A stretch of DNA of 64,000 bases, taken from Robertmurraya siralis. GTDB lineage: Bacteria > Bacillota > Bacilli > Bacillales > Cytobacillaceae. Of the stretch, positions 1 to 7,446 are shown one piece after another. The stretch is from contig NZ_SWLZ01000002.1 of assembly GCF_005502275.1 (NCBI RefSeq), positions 1 to 64,000 on the forward strand, written 5' to 3'. A model generated the notes under the pieces. That model did no database searches. It was not told the origin of the DNA and saw only the letters and a list, made by a program, of their open reading frames with translations. How positions within the stretch are numbered: the stretch's first letter is position 1; each line of letters begins with the position of its first letter. A program made the translations under genes and the position numbers.

Positions 1-42
1 ATTTTATCAGAAGAGGTCCTTATTTTTATACAAAAATGAATC

Positions 43-90
43 AAAGCCAGTGAAATTTTACGTGTCGTAAAATTTCACTGGCTTTTTCAT
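43..90. terminator. bidirectional intrinsic terminator
   Basis: Perfect 19-bp inverted repeat (43-61 with 67-85) around a 5-base loop, followed on the plus strand by a T-rich tract and preceded by an A-rich tract, so it can work in both directions. It lies downstream of the minus-strand phosphatase gene and may also end a plus-strand gene outside the window. Confidence 0.8.
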
Positions 91-161
91 TTTAGAGATG
101 GGTTTTGTCCCACCCTCTTTTTAACATTGGGCACATATTAAAAATTCACGAAAAAGGACGT

Positions 162-941
162 TTATAATAATCCAACCATTTTGAGACCGTGGAGAATTCC
201 GTCTTCCTCCACTGATTTTGTAACATACTTAGCAACCGCCTTGACTTCTTCTTCACCATTCCCCATCGCCACACCATGATGGATCATCGAAAGCATTTCG
301 ATATCGTTTAAGCCATCGCCAAAGGCATATTGTCGCTCCTTCGGAATGCCGAGCTTCTCCACGATTTTCTCGATCCCTCTCCATTTGGAACCACCTTTTG
401 GAACAACATCGCAAGAAACGGGGTGCCAGCGAATAAAATCAAAATCTTGAAATACCTCTTCATATTGTTTTTCTTCGCCTTCTGGACAGAATAAAAGGGT
501 TTGGAAAATATCCCGCTCCTCGTAATAGTGAGGATCATGGGCAGGGAAATGGTCAATCTTTAACGATTTTATGCTTTCCTTAATATAAGAATGTTCTGGT
601 ACATTGGCCCTCATATCTTCATGATCCATATAGACAACCGGATGGTCATTTACAAGTGCTGTTTCTGTTAATTTTAACAGTGCAGGTATAGAAAGTGGGT
701 TCGTATCCAATACTTCCCCATTCAACACCACATATTGTCCGTTATAGCTTACATACGTATTGATGTCCAATTCCTTTCGCAATTCTTCGTACATGAACGG
801 CGCTCGTCCTGTCGCAATTGCCACTTCGTGTCCTTGCTCCTTCAGGGTAAACACCGCCTCTTTTGTCGATGCCGGCAGTTTCTTATCGTGGTTTAAAAGT
901 GTTCCATCAATATCAAAAAAAATAACGCTTCTTTCCATCAT
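162..941 (-). CDS. ykrA: Cof-type HAD hydrolase, YkrA-like
   Basis: Cytosolic HAD-superfamily phosphatase of the Cof/YkrA type, expected to dephosphorylate small phosphorylated metabolites; the true substrate is unknown. The DxDGT motif (FFDIDGTLL) sits close to the N-terminus, AIATGRAP is motif II, the conserved Lys lies in PKGGSK, and FGDGLNDIEML is the C-terminal metal-binding motif. A C2 cap lies between motifs II and III. The length of about 260 residues and the overall sequence resemble B. subtilis YkrA. A longer reading frame begins at 992, but the extra residues precede the catalytic motif and family members start near this point; two adjacent ATG codons (941, 938) have only a weak ribosome binding site. 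Transcribed away from the RNase J gene upstream on the same strand. Confidence 0.85.
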   Translation of the reverse strand: MMERSVIFFDIDGTLLNHDKKLPASTKEAVFTLKEQGHEVAIATGRAPFMYEELRKELDINTYVSYNGQYVVLNGEVLDTNPLSIPALLKLTETALVNDHPVVYMDHEDMRANVPEHSYIKESIKSLKIDHFPAHDPHYYEERDIFQTLLFCPEGEEKQYEEVFQDFDFIRWHPVSCDVVPKGGSKWRGIEKIVEKLGIPKERQYAFGDGLNDIEMLSMIHHGVAMGNGEEEVKAVAKYVTKSVEEDGILHGLKMVGLL

Positions 942-1065
942 TTTCAATACCAACTTTCTTTGCTGTACTTTCTGTTTATACCCCATTTCCATTATGTTAT
1001 CCCATTACGTTACAGCTTTGCAATGATAAAAGGTTCGCTCTAGGCGAAAAAGACAAGCAAAACAG

Positions 1066-2733
1066 TTAAATTTCAATAATGATCGGCAGTACCATCGGTC
1101 TTCTTTTTGTTCTGGCGTATAGGAAATCGCTTATTGTTTTTTTAATCGTTTGCTTCACAGTACTCCATTGATTTTTTCCCGATTTCTTTAAATCCTTTAA
1201 CGTTTTTTCTATCAGTCGCTTCATTTCATTTAATAATTCCTCAGAATCCCTTACATAGACGAAGCCCCTCGTAATCGTATCTGGTCCAGAAAGAAGCTTC
1301 TTATCCCCTTTGCTCATCGTTAAAACAATAACGAGCATGCCATCTTCGGATAATTGCTTCCGATCTCTTAAAACAATATCTCCTACATCTCCAACCCCCA
1401 CTCCGTCTACGTATGTATCTCCAGCATGTATTCTTCTTGTTTGACGAGCGAGTGAATGCTCGATATCGACTACTTCTCCATTTTTTAAAATAAAGGTAGC
1501 GCCTTGAGCAACGCCAACTGATTCCGCTAATAATCGGTGTTGATGAAGCATACGATATTCTCCATGAATTGGAATAAAATATTTCGGTTTCATTAACGTA
1601 AGCATTAGTTTCAAATCCTCTTGATATCCATGGCCGGATACGTGCATTCCCTTGCCAGAGCCATAAATAACATGTGCCCCTAAAGCAAACAAATTATCCA
1701 CGATTTTTGATACAGCTTTCTCGTTCCCGGGGATCGGCCCTGCTGCTAAAATAACCGTATCTCCAGCTAATACCTCGACTCCTCTGAAGTTTCCCGTTGA
1801 TAAGCGCGACAACGCTGCTAATGGCTCCCCTTGGCTGCCTGTGCATAATATAGCTACCTGTTCTGGCGGAAATTCATTTATTTCATTTGGCTCGATGAGC
1901 ATTCCTTCCGGCACATGCAAGTACCCTCTTTCAATCGCTACCTCAACAACATTGATCATACTCCTCCCAAGTAAAACAAGCTTTCGATTCGTTCGCCTTG
2001 CAGCATCAACCACTTGCTGAACACGATTAATATTAGAGGCAAAAGTTGAAAGAATCACCTTTTGCTCCGCCTTAATAAACGCCTCCATCACCTGCTCCCC
2101 GACCATTTTCTCTGACGGCGTACCGCCTGATCGTTCAGCATTTGTACTCTCTGAAAGCAACAGCAAGACTCCTTCCGCACCGATCCTTGCCATCTTGTGA
2201 ATATCTGAATATTGCTCATTAACCGGAGTTAAATCAAATTTAAAATCACCGGTATGAACAATATTACCTTGAGAGGTACGGAATAGAACACCTAAGCAAT
2301 CGGGAATACTGTGGTTTACTTTAAAAAATTCAACAATGAACTCACCAATGGTTAACTTTGCATCAGAGTCGATCTCGATTAGCTTTGTTTCCCTTAAAAG
2401 TTTGTGTTCCTCCAATTTTAATTCAATTAATCCAAGTGTAAAACGGGTTGCGAATACAGGAATATTAATCTTTTTTAAAAGATAGGGAATTCCGCCAATA
2501 TGATCCTCATGACCGTGCGTCACAATCAGCGCCTTGACGTTATCTTTATTTTCCTCTAAAAAAGCAACATCTGGAATAATCAAATCAATGCCCAATAAAC
2601 TTTCATCAGGAAATTTATTTCCACAGTCGATCACAATAATGTCATCTGAATATTGTATACAGTACATATTTTTCCCTACTTCATTTAATCCGCCTAAGGC
2701 AAAAATTGATAATGTTTCATCCCTGCTGCTCAT
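1066..2733 (-). CDS. ribonuclease J family protein
   Basis: Metallo-beta-lactamase/beta-CASP ribonuclease with 5'-3' exo- and endonucleolytic RNA processing activity expected in the cytoplasm. The zinc motif THGHEDHIGG near residue 80 is intact, as are HTGDFKFD, the beta-CASP region (TFASN, CTGSQGEP, SGHG) and HGEYRM; the C-terminal domain ends in MVLPIIIEI as in RNase J1. At 555 residues it has the length of B. subtilis RNase J1/J2, but many otherwise conserved positions differ and no rpoY is beside it, so it is probably an additional paralogue rather than the housekeeping rnjA. The ATG at 2733 is chosen because it sits 7 bases after AAGGTGGG; the longer GTG start lies inside that ribosome binding site. 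Confidence 0.88.
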   Translation of the reverse strand: MSSRDETLSIFALGGLNEVGKNMYCIQYSDDIIVIDCGNKFPDESLLGIDLIIPDVAFLEENKDNVKALIVTHGHEDHIGGIPYLLKKINIPVFATRFTLGLIELKLEEHKLLRETKLIEIDSDAKLTIGEFIVEFFKVNHSIPDCLGVLFRTSQGNIVHTGDFKFDLTPVNEQYSDIHKMARIGAEGVLLLLSESTNAERSGGTPSEKMVGEQVMEAFIKAEQKVILSTFASNINRVQQVVDAARRTNRKLVLLGRSMINVVEVAIERGYLHVPEGMLIEPNEINEFPPEQVAILCTGSQGEPLAALSRLSTGNFRGVEVLAGDTVILAAGPIPGNEKAVSKIVDNLFALGAHVIYGSGKGMHVSGHGYQEDLKLMLTLMKPKYFIPIHGEYRMLHQHRLLAESVGVAQGATFILKNGEVVDIEHSLARQTRRIHAGDTYVDGVGVGDVGDIVLRDRKQLSEDGMLVIVLTMSKGDKKLLSGPDTITRGFVYVRDSEELLNEMKRLIEKTLKDLKKSGKNQWSTVKQTIKKTISDFLYARTKRRPMVLPIIIEI

Positions 2734-3030
2734 AAAAAATCCCACCTTTTTAAACGTATAGGGATAGTATTTGAGAATTGTATAGCTTTATATTCTCTGA
2801 ATTGATCCATTCAGTCATTTTAAAAGATCGATTTTTCCTAAAAAGTGTGGGGAAACAACCGGAAAGAAAATTGTTCTTGCGATGAACATTCTAGAAAGCC
2901 TGTCTTTAAACTCATCGCCGTACAAACGTTAAAGAGCCTGTACTTTCGATAAAGACAACCTCTAAATTGAAAAAATCCAACTCCCAATGTTAGTTAAGCT
3001 TGCGCAAGGCTAGATTCACTTATGAAATCC
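2734..3030. other. non-coding gap upstream of the RNase J gene
   Basis: About 300 bp between the RNase J start and the terminator of the sugar operon. I see no convincing ORF, tRNA or riboswitch here; it presumably carries the RNase J promoter and leader. Confidence 0.4.
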
Positions 3031-3065
3031 AAAACAAAAAGGAACCTGCTTTTAGTGAGGTTCCT
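3031..3065 (-). terminator. terminator of the sugar catabolic operon
   Basis: AGGAACC/GGTTCCT stem (3059-3065 with 3040-3046) read on the minus strand and followed by TTTTTGTTTT. It starts just beyond the stop codon of the TIM-barrel isomerase gene at 3104. Confidence 0.8.
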
Positions 3066-3103
3066 CCACTACATTCATTTAGCGATCTATTTCATCCTTC
3101 TTC

Positions 3104-4021
3104 TTATACGCCTACCTTTAAAAGCTTATTGTCCAAAAATTCTTTTGCGCGTGGAATGTCATCCTCATCTAAATGCTCAATAATAATAGGAATATTTGGA
3201 TGCTTTTTTGCCAACAATTTCAAGTATAAATCGTAGTTTAAAACGCCTAGCCCCACAGCCGGAAGCTCAACATCCCCTGCTCCACGGAAAGTATGGGATT
3301 CAACCGCATCGATGGCCGCATGCTTCTCGCTCTTGTCTTCGGCCAATTTAATATCCTTGGCATGTGCGATTTTAATTTTGTCTTCTAACGCATTAAAGAT
3401 CCGATATAATTCATGATCCACATCATTTATATTTTCTCCGTTAAAGAAATTGGTTGGATCCATTAATAGTCCTAATCCTGGATGATCGACATCTCTGAAC
3501 AGCCTGAGTACTTGATCGACGCTGCCGATTATATTATTAACGTAGTTTTCAACTAAAAACACCGCGTTATGTTCATGAGCAAACTCTGCTAGATCTCTTA
3601 TAACGGCAGTGATCTCACGCACGGCCTCTTCCGTACTATTTTTCTCATGATAGACCCAGTCGCTTTCCGTATTGTAAGTGCCTGTTTCACTTATAACGTA
3701 AGGTGTACCCAAATCACGGGCAAATTTTAATAACGTTTTAACATAAGCAATATTTTTTTCTCTCTTTTCTAAATCCGGACTGACGAGATTCGTGTAAGCG
3801 GAAATAGCAACTATTTGGATATTCGCCTTGCGAAATGCGTCACGAATTTTATGTGCTTTTTCAACTGTAAGCTTTTCAGGTAATGTATAAGGGTCTTCTA
3901 AGTCCATATCTTTAAAACTCAAATCCAATTGCACAGAAGTAAAGCCTGCTTCCTTAATCCTCTTTATACTTTCCTCCAATGTATAAGGATAGTATCCATT
4001 AAAAATTCCGACTGAAATCAT
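3104..4021 (-). CDS. sugar phosphate isomerase/epimerase, TIM barrel
   Basis: Xylose-isomerase-like/AP endonuclease family 2 TIM barrel of 305 residues, a family of divalent-metal-dependent sugar isomerases and epimerases such as IolE, IolI and HypE-like enzymes. Metal-ligand candidates in order are Glu in FLVENY, Asp/Asn in LMDPTNFFN, His in IAHAKD and Glu in IIIEHL. It is the last gene of a five-gene operon and overlaps the upstream dehydrogenase gene by 23 bases, which suggests translational coupling. The start has AGGAGG 9 bases upstream. The pairing with a Gfo/Idh/MocA dehydrogenase is typical of keto-sugar or inositol-like catabolic routes; the exact substrate cannot be read from the sequence. 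Confidence 0.85.
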   Translation of the reverse strand: MISVGIFNGYYPYTLEESIKRIKEAGFTSVQLDLSFKDMDLEDPYTLPEKLTVEKAHKIRDAFRKANIQIVAISAYTNLVSPDLEKREKNIAYVKTLLKFARDLGTPYVISETGTYNTESDWVYHEKNSTEEAVREITAVIRDLAEFAHEHNAVFLVENYVNNIIGSVDQVLRLFRDVDHPGLGLLMDPTNFFNGENINDVDHELYRIFNALEDKIKIAHAKDIKLAEDKSEKHAAIDAVESHTFRGAGDVELPAVGLGVLNYDLYLKLLAKKHPNIPIIIEHLDEDDIPRAKEFLDNKLLKVGV

Positions 4022-5129
4022 TTTCGTAGACCTCCTTTAAAGTTTCAGAAAATAACACGGTCCTCTCCTCTTCGATGGAAAGATAACAAGCTTCGATCGC
4101 TGCCATCGTATGCAAGTTGTCACGGCCGCTTATTTCAGGTTCAGTATCATTCTCCACCGCCCGCAGCAGCTGCGTCATCGTTCCTAAAAAAGCATCCGGA
4201 AACCATACTTCATCCCATGTAGGTTCAATCCATTGGTTAGGATGTTTACGAGTCGTAAATTTAATCGTGCTCGGCTCTCTTGCCGGTGAAGCCGGCCATC
4301 CAATCGTCCCCCAAGCCATTCCATCCATTCCTTCGACGCGCCATTTTATATACATGTCTTTTTCCGTACCTTCTCCTTGCCAAGCCCAGACATCATCCAA
4401 GCTGGTTGCCATCATTTCATTGGCATATTGGAAGGTATACTGGCTTATTCCATCAATATGGGCAAATGTTGTTCTCGGATCGCGTCTTGTGACAGCGGTT
4501 ACTTTTTCAGGGTCTCCAAAAAGATAGCGAAACACATCAACATGGTGGATTCCCATATTCAAAATCTCAATTCGGTCATACTTTTTCAAAAATTCCTGCC
4601 AATGTGGAATCGCTCTCATTTCTATTGTTGCTAATACAATATCACCAAAGTATTGATGATCGAGTAATGTTTTCAACGCTCTCATCGATTGGTCGTAACG
4701 CATATTGCTGTTAACACCCAATTTAACCCCTGCCTCTTCACAAAGTCTCACAATTTCAACTGCTTCTTGTAAATTCATAGCAAGCGGTTTTTGACAGAGA
4801 ATCCCTTCAATATGCTTTTGCTTTACAGCTTCACGAATAATTTCTAACTGAACGTCTGGAGGAACCGCAATATCTAAAATCTCAATATTGTCGTCTGCGA
4901 TTAACTCTCTCCAAGAATCAAAGACGTGGGGAATGTCGAAATCTTTTGCAGCCATTCTTGCTCCAACCCCATTAAGGGAAGTGATCCCATATGGTTTAAA
5001 ACCGGCATTTTTGTAAGCAACTAAATGACAATCTCTGACGATCGCTCCTGCTCCAATTGAACCAATGCGGAAATCCTTTCTTTTCGGCAAAACGGCGTGT
5101 ATATTCAAATCTAAATCAAAGGTTGACAT
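3999..5129 (-). CDS. Gfo/Idh/MocA family oxidoreductase
   Basis: NAD(P)-dependent sugar dehydrogenase with an N-terminal Rossmann fold (GSIGAGAIVRDCH) and the family C-terminal substrate domain. The conserved catalytic Lys is in CQKPLAMN (normally EKP; here QKP), and the substrate-binding His pair lies in GIHHVDVFRYLFG. Two adjacent ATG codons begin the frame; the second has the better spacing (7) from GGGAG. It sits between the RbsD-like gene and the TIM-barrel isomerase gene, overlapping the latter. The pair probably oxidises and then isomerises or cleaves the sugar that enters through the kinase and mutarotase. Substrate unassigned. Confidence 0.87.
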   Translation of the reverse strand: MSTFDLDLNIHAVLPKRKDFRIGSIGAGAIVRDCHLVAYKNAGFKPYGITSLNGVGARMAAKDFDIPHVFDSWRELIADDNIEILDIAVPPDVQLEIIREAVKQKHIEGILCQKPLAMNLQEAVEIVRLCEEAGVKLGVNSNMRYDQSMRALKTLLDHQYFGDIVLATIEMRAIPHWQEFLKKYDRIEILNMGIHHVDVFRYLFGDPEKVTAVTRRDPRTTFAHIDGISQYTFQYANEMMATSLDDVWAWQGEGTEKDMYIKWRVEGMDGMAWGTIGWPASPAREPSTIKFTTRKHPNQWIEPTWDEVWFPDAFLGTMTQLLRAVENDTEPEISGRDNLHTMAAIEACYLSIEEERTVLFSETLKEVYENDFSRNF

Positions 5130-5144
5130 CATAAATCTCCCTTC

Positions 5145-5639
5145 TTATAAATTCGGAACCTCATTTTCCTTTATTCTCCGTCTTCTCTCCACATATGCTG
5201 GCAAAATCTTAATATCTTCCTCTGTAAACCATGCAAAAGGATCTGTGCTTGCAACCAACGCAAAATTTGCCCACGCATTTAATGAGCCTGAACGTATCAC
5301 CACCTTTGCTTTAGGAGCGATATTTTCGACCAACTCCTCATGCGTTGTTCCCTTAAAAATTGCTCCTGAGCCCGTATAAATATCTTGAATGCTCTTATAA
5401 AGCTGCGGATGATGCGTTTTTACCTCACCCGCAAATGCCACCTCATCGACGAAAATTTCCTTTCTAAGCATTTTTAGAATATCTAAAACATCCACTTGCC
5501 CAGCGTAATAGCCAAGATCAATACGGTTCGCATCTTTCGGAATCGGAAAGCCTGCATCTGTCACCAAGATGATATCTGTATGCCCACATTCTGCAAGCGC
5601 TTTCAAAAGTTTTGGATGTAGAATACGGCTAGGTCTCAT
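5145..5639 (-). CDS. RbsD/FucU family sugar mutarotase
   Basis: Small cytosolic protein of the RbsD/FucU family, which interconverts pyranose and furanose forms or anomers of ribose and fucose. Recognisable family pieces are the N-terminal RILHPKLLKALAECGHTD (catalytic-type His in GHTD), DAGFPIP and the C-terminal IRSGSLNAWANFAL. The frame is open to 5756, but the extra N-terminus overlaps the ribokinase gene and is not family-like; AAAGGAGGA is correctly spaced from the ATG at 5639, giving 164 residues. It overlaps the 3' end of rbsK, so kinase and mutarotase are coupled. Confidence 0.85.
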   Translation of the reverse strand: MRPSRILHPKLLKALAECGHTDIILVTDAGFPIPKDANRIDLGYYAGQVDVLDILKMLRKEIFVDEVAFAGEVKTHHPQLYKSIQDIYTGSGAIFKGTTHEELVENIAPKAKVVIRSGSLNAWANFALVASTDPFAWFTEEDIKILPAYVERRRRIKENEVPNL

Positions 5640-6561
5640 CATGAATCCTCCTTTTGCTAATAAACTCTTCAACTTCTGGTCTAGTGTGATAGGATGGTAC
5701 TGTTTCCCATTTTGTACAACACAAGGCAGCGACAGCATTGGCAAACTGAACAGCATCTCTTAATTCCTGTCCTTCCCCAAGTGCCACTGCAAGAGAAGCG
5801 TTAAAACTATCACCTGCCCCATTGCTATCGACAACTTCAATTGGGCAAGCATTTATGGCGGTGCATTTTGTTGACGTATGAATTTCAACACCCGCTCCAC
5901 CAAGGGTCATAATGACTGTTCCACAGCCTGTTTGTAACAGTTGGAGTGCGACTTCCCGGTGTGACAGTTCCACTTCTGGCAGCTCTCCAATTGTGACCCG
6001 GGCCTCAGTTTCATTTGGTGTAATGAAGTCAACAAAACTTAAGTCATAGGATAGTAAATTAATAGCTGGTGCCGGATTAAGGATCGTTGTTTTCCCTAGC
6101 TCTTTTGCCTTTTTCAATGCATAAAGAGCCGTTTCAGTCGGAATTTCTAATTGAGCGAGGACAACATCAGCCTCTTCAATCAACTTTAAATGTCGCTCAA
6201 TATCCCTTTTAGAGAATAATTGATTGGCTCCCATATCCACGACGATGACATTTCTAGCGTTCGTATCTTTAATGATAAATCCTACACCGGTCGGCTTCTC
6301 AGTCGTTTTCCTTATCCCCTCAAGCGTTACACCCTCTGATTCCATTAGATCCAGAAACTCAAGACCAAACGAGTCGTTGCCTACCACTCCGATATAAGAC
6401 ACTTCAGCACCTAATCTTGCAGCTTGTACAGCCATATCAGAGCCTTTCCCGCCAAAGGTTTCTCGATAATGATCACCTAGAAGAGTTTCACCGACGAGAG
6501 GGATGCGATCCGTCGTCATAACAAGGGCTTTTGCATAGCTTCCAATAATACATATCTTCAT
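5629..6561 (-). CDS. rbsK: ribokinase-like PfkB family sugar kinase
   Basis: PfkB-family carbohydrate kinase of 310 residues, close to ribokinase. The family signature near the N-terminus is GGKGSDMAVQAARLGAEV and the ATP/anion-hole and catalytic base motif is DSNGAGDSFNASLAV in the C-terminal third. It should phosphorylate a pentose or related sugar with ATP in the cytoplasm. It follows the DeoC-type aldolase and overlaps the RbsD-like gene. Together they suggest a route handling ribose- or deoxyribose-like sugars, but ribokinase-like enzymes vary in substrate, so the symbol is a family-level label. Confidence 0.85.
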   Translation of the reverse strand: MKICIIGSYAKALVMTTDRIPLVGETLLGDHYRETFGGKGSDMAVQAARLGAEVSYIGVVGNDSFGLEFLDLMESEGVTLEGIRKTTEKPTGVGFIIKDTNARNVIVVDMGANQLFSKRDIERHLKLIEEADVVLAQLEIPTETALYALKKAKELGKTTILNPAPAINLLSYDLSFVDFITPNETEARVTIGELPEVELSHREVALQLLQTGCGTVIMTLGGAGVEIHTSTKCTAINACPIEVVDSNGAGDSFNASLAVALGEGQELRDAVQFANAVAALCCTKWETVPSYHTRPEVEEFISKRRIHDET

Positions 6562-6615
6562 TCTATCACCTTCTTTCCGTTAAAGCTGAGTTTGCCATGT
6601 TAAGAGACTAGTAAC

Positions 6616-7314
6616 TTAATAGGCATTCAGATCGCCTGCCAGCCCCTCACAAATCTCAGGTCCAGAGCTTGTTCCCACGAGTTCTGCTCCAGCGTCAAAC
6701 ATTGCTTTCATTTTCTCAAGTGTGTTTACTTTTCCAGAAACTTTAACTCGGCATGGTTCCTGAATATTTTCCTTTAAAATTTTGACATCCTCTACTGTTG
6801 CTGCGCATCCGCCAATTCCCCAGCCGCTTGATTGTTTAACCCAGTCAATCCCAGCTTCATAAGCAAGCTTTGTAGCTTTTATTTTCTGTTCCTCATTTAA
6901 AAAACCAAATTCGAGCATGGCTTTAACTACAACGCCTGAAGCATGAGACACTTCAACAATTTGCCGCATTTCTTCAAAATACTCCTGTTCTAGTCCACCG
7001 ATTAATAATCCCGGATTTGGAGGAAAATCAAATTCATCTGGTCCAATTTTAATAAGCTCTCGTAATGCTGCAAGCTTCATTTCTAATGTATCGTTCGCCT
7101 GTGGAAAATTTAATGTCGTTGCCACCTTGATTCCTGTCCCTTGCAGAAAATCCTTTGCTAAGGATACATAGCAAGGAGCAACCATCGCTGCATTAAAACC
7201 ATACTGTACACATGTCTCTAAATGCTTAATCATTCCTTCTCGCGTTAAGTTCGGATTTACATTCGTGTATTGTATTGCTTTTGCAACCTGCCTTTTGTCA
7301 CTAAAGTCAATCAT
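6616..7314 (-). CDS. deoxyribose-phosphate aldolase family protein
   Basis: DeoC/LacD-type class I aldolase of 232 residues. The Schiff-base Lys corresponds to K160 in WVKQSSG, the second active-site Lys to K191 in RVKVSGK, and the catalytic Asp to D96 in EFDFPPNPG, matching the D102/K167/K201 arrangement of E. coli DeoC. The segment after D96 is unusual and may alter substrate. It is the first gene of the operon, with a strong ribosome binding site (GAGGAGGGA) and a promoter plus operator directly upstream. It probably splits a phosphorylated sugar made by the downstream kinase. Confidence 0.85.
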   Translation of the reverse strand: MIDFSDKRQVAKAIQYTNVNPNLTREGMIKHLETCVQYGFNAAMVAPCYVSLAKDFLQGTGIKVATTLNFPQANDTLEMKLAALRELIKIGPDEFDFPPNPGLLIGGLEQEYFEEMRQIVEVSHASGVVVKAMLEFGFLNEEQKIKATKLAYEAGIDWVKQSSGWGIGGCAATVEDVKILKENIQEPCRVKVSGKVNTLEKMKAMFDAGAELVGTSSGPEICEGLAGDLNAY

Positions 7315-7341
7315 GCAATCCCTCCTCTGTATAATGTTACA

Positions 7342-7353
7342 TGAAACGTTTCA
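7342..7353. promoter_or_regulatory. LacI-type operator before deoC operon
   Basis: Perfect palindrome TGAAACGTTTCA located at the expected transcription start, between the -10 box and the ribosome binding site of the aldolase gene. A near-identical copy (TTAAACGTTTCA) lies upstream of the neighbouring LacI-type regulator gene, which is the natural candidate to bind both. Confidence 0.75.
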
Positions 7354-7360
7354 TATAATC

Positions 7361-7389
7361 ATCTTATCATGATGATTTTCCTATTTCAA
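7361..7389 (-). promoter_or_regulatory. sigma-A promoter of the deoC operon
   Basis: On the minus strand, TTGAAA (7389-7384) and TAAGAT (7366-7361) are separated by 17 bases. The operator palindrome follows immediately, consistent with repression at the start site. Confidence 0.65.
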
Positions 7390-7400
7390 TCCTATTTATA

Positions 7401-7437
7401 AAAAATAACTGCAGTCAAATATATTATTTGACTGCAG
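7401..7437 (-). terminator. terminator of the LacI-SBP regulator gene
   Basis: 12-bp inverted repeat CTGCAGTCAAAT (7409-7420 with 7426-7437); on the minus strand it is followed by TTATTTTTTA. It lies between the regulator stop (7447) and the deoC promoter. Confidence 0.8.
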
Positions 7438-7446
7438 CTATTGCGA

